Shown here piece after piece: positions 6,014 to 6,368 of a DNA stretch of 6,368 nt; the stretch's first letter is position 1; every line of letters starts with the position of its first letter. The stretch spans positions 1 to 6,368 of the forward strand of contig DJFA01000015.1 in assembly GCA_002431975.1 (NCBI GenBank), in the 5' to 3' direction. The notes under the pieces are model-generated. The model had not been told where the DNA came from and ran no database searches. It worked only from the letters and a program-made list of their open reading frames with translations. Made by a program: the position numbers and the translations under genes. This DNA comes from Ruminococcus sp. UBA5884 (GTDB taxonomy: Bacteria > Bacillota > Clostridia > Oscillospirales > Ruminococcaceae).

Positions 6014-6368
6014 GAAAAACAATATATGCTTCATATAAATCAGAAATTTCAGATTTGCTTTCATATCTGAATGTTGATATTGATAATCTGATTGAAATAG
6101 ATAATACTGCACCTGAAAGTTCTGAAACGACAGAAATCAATAATGAAGTTTCAGAACCGGAAAGGGAAAATACATCTTTTTTTAAATATTTTGCTTTGGT
6201 TATTGCTGTGATGGGAATTACAGTGTTTATACGCTGTTTTTATGACAGAAACAGTGATACAAAAATTATACCATATAATACAGAAAGCACTTTTTACAGT
6301 GAAACATCAGATATTTCAATAACATCTGAATATACTGACAATGTAACGGAAACTTATATATCATCAGA
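6010..6368 (+). CDS. Single-helix membrane protein with Ser/Thr/Glu-rich outer segment (3' partial)
   Basis: The frame opens at an ATG that overlaps the stop of the previous gene (ATGA) and has GGAGG at 5999-6003, 6 bases upstream, a strong ribosome binding site. It stays open for 119 codons to the window edge, so the gene is incomplete. Residues 1-56 are acidic and rich in Ser, Ile and Asp with no zinc finger. Residues about 57-76 form one hydrophobic helix (FFKYFALVIAVMG and on). Then a Thr/Ser/Glu/Tyr-rich, low-complexity segment begins (about 80-119), typical of an extracytoplasmic linker before a folded domain. Basic residues are found on both sides of the helix (Lys59; Arg75, Arg80), so topology is not certain, but N-in with the long part outside is likeliest. 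It may be a second surface sensor like gene 1; the decisive part lies beyond the edge. No family recognised. Confidence 0.7.
   Translation, partial: MRKTIYASYKSEISDLLSYLNVDIDNLIEIDNTAPESSETTEINNEVSEPERENTSFFKYFALVIAVMGITVFIRCFYDRNSDTKIIPYNTESTFYSETSDISITSEYTDNVTETYISS

Overview
The window is AT-rich (about one third G+C by eye). It is packed with short-spaced plus-strand genes that have clear purine-rich ribosome binding sites. C-x2-C-x10-C-x2-C zinc ribbons and an NPCBM-like carbohydrate-binding module on anchored proteins suggest a low-GC Firmicute, most likely a gut or rumen Clostridia of the Ruminococcus/Oscillospiraceae kind. The taxon is an inference from style; no marker gene is present.

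Layout. Positions 1-32 are the intrinsic terminator of an upstream gene lying outside the window. Seven plus-strand genes follow with gaps of 4, 29, 21, 3 and 16 bases, then a 4-base ATGA overlap. They look like one operon that runs off the right edge. In order they are: (1) 67-1620, a zinc ribbon, one membrane helix, a 48-residue TPR-like repeat array and a C-terminal NPCBM-like domain; (2) 1625-3022, a signal peptide, about seven membrane helices of DUF4203/TMEM198 type, two zinc ribbons and a Ser/Lys/Pro tail with five SSF[K/R] motifs; (3) 3052-3741, a stand-alone von Willebrand factor A (VWA) protein with metal-site motifs; (4) 3763-4695, a PP2C-type Ser/Thr phosphatase; (5) 4699-5679, a soluble eukaryotic-like Ser/Thr kinase with HSD and DFD in place of HRD and DFG; (6) 5696-6013, a small RanBP2-type zinc finger protein with a C-terminal membrane helix; (7) 6010 to the edge, a single-helix membrane protein with a Ser/Thr/Glu-rich outer segment, cut by the window.

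Interpretation. Genes 3-5 form a VWA-phosphatase-kinase triad of the kind described for TerY-P modules linked to Ter-type stress systems. Here the VWA protein looks like the D-x-T-G-S / GGGDEPED (VwkA-like) type rather than classical TerY. The triad is embedded among membrane proteins that carry zinc fingers predicted to be cytoplasmic. The simplest model is an envelope-sensing phospho-signalling system: gene 1 (and perhaps gene 7) senses something outside, possibly glycan, through its NPCBM-like and repeat domains. The membrane zinc-finger proteins would scaffold the cytoplasmic VWA, phosphatase and kinase, and the SSF[K/R] tail of gene 2 is a candidate phosphorylated segment. Individual domain calls rest on visible motifs; the joint system is inference. 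No FHA phospho-reader, TerD-like protein, mobile element, CRISPR or RNA gene was seen.
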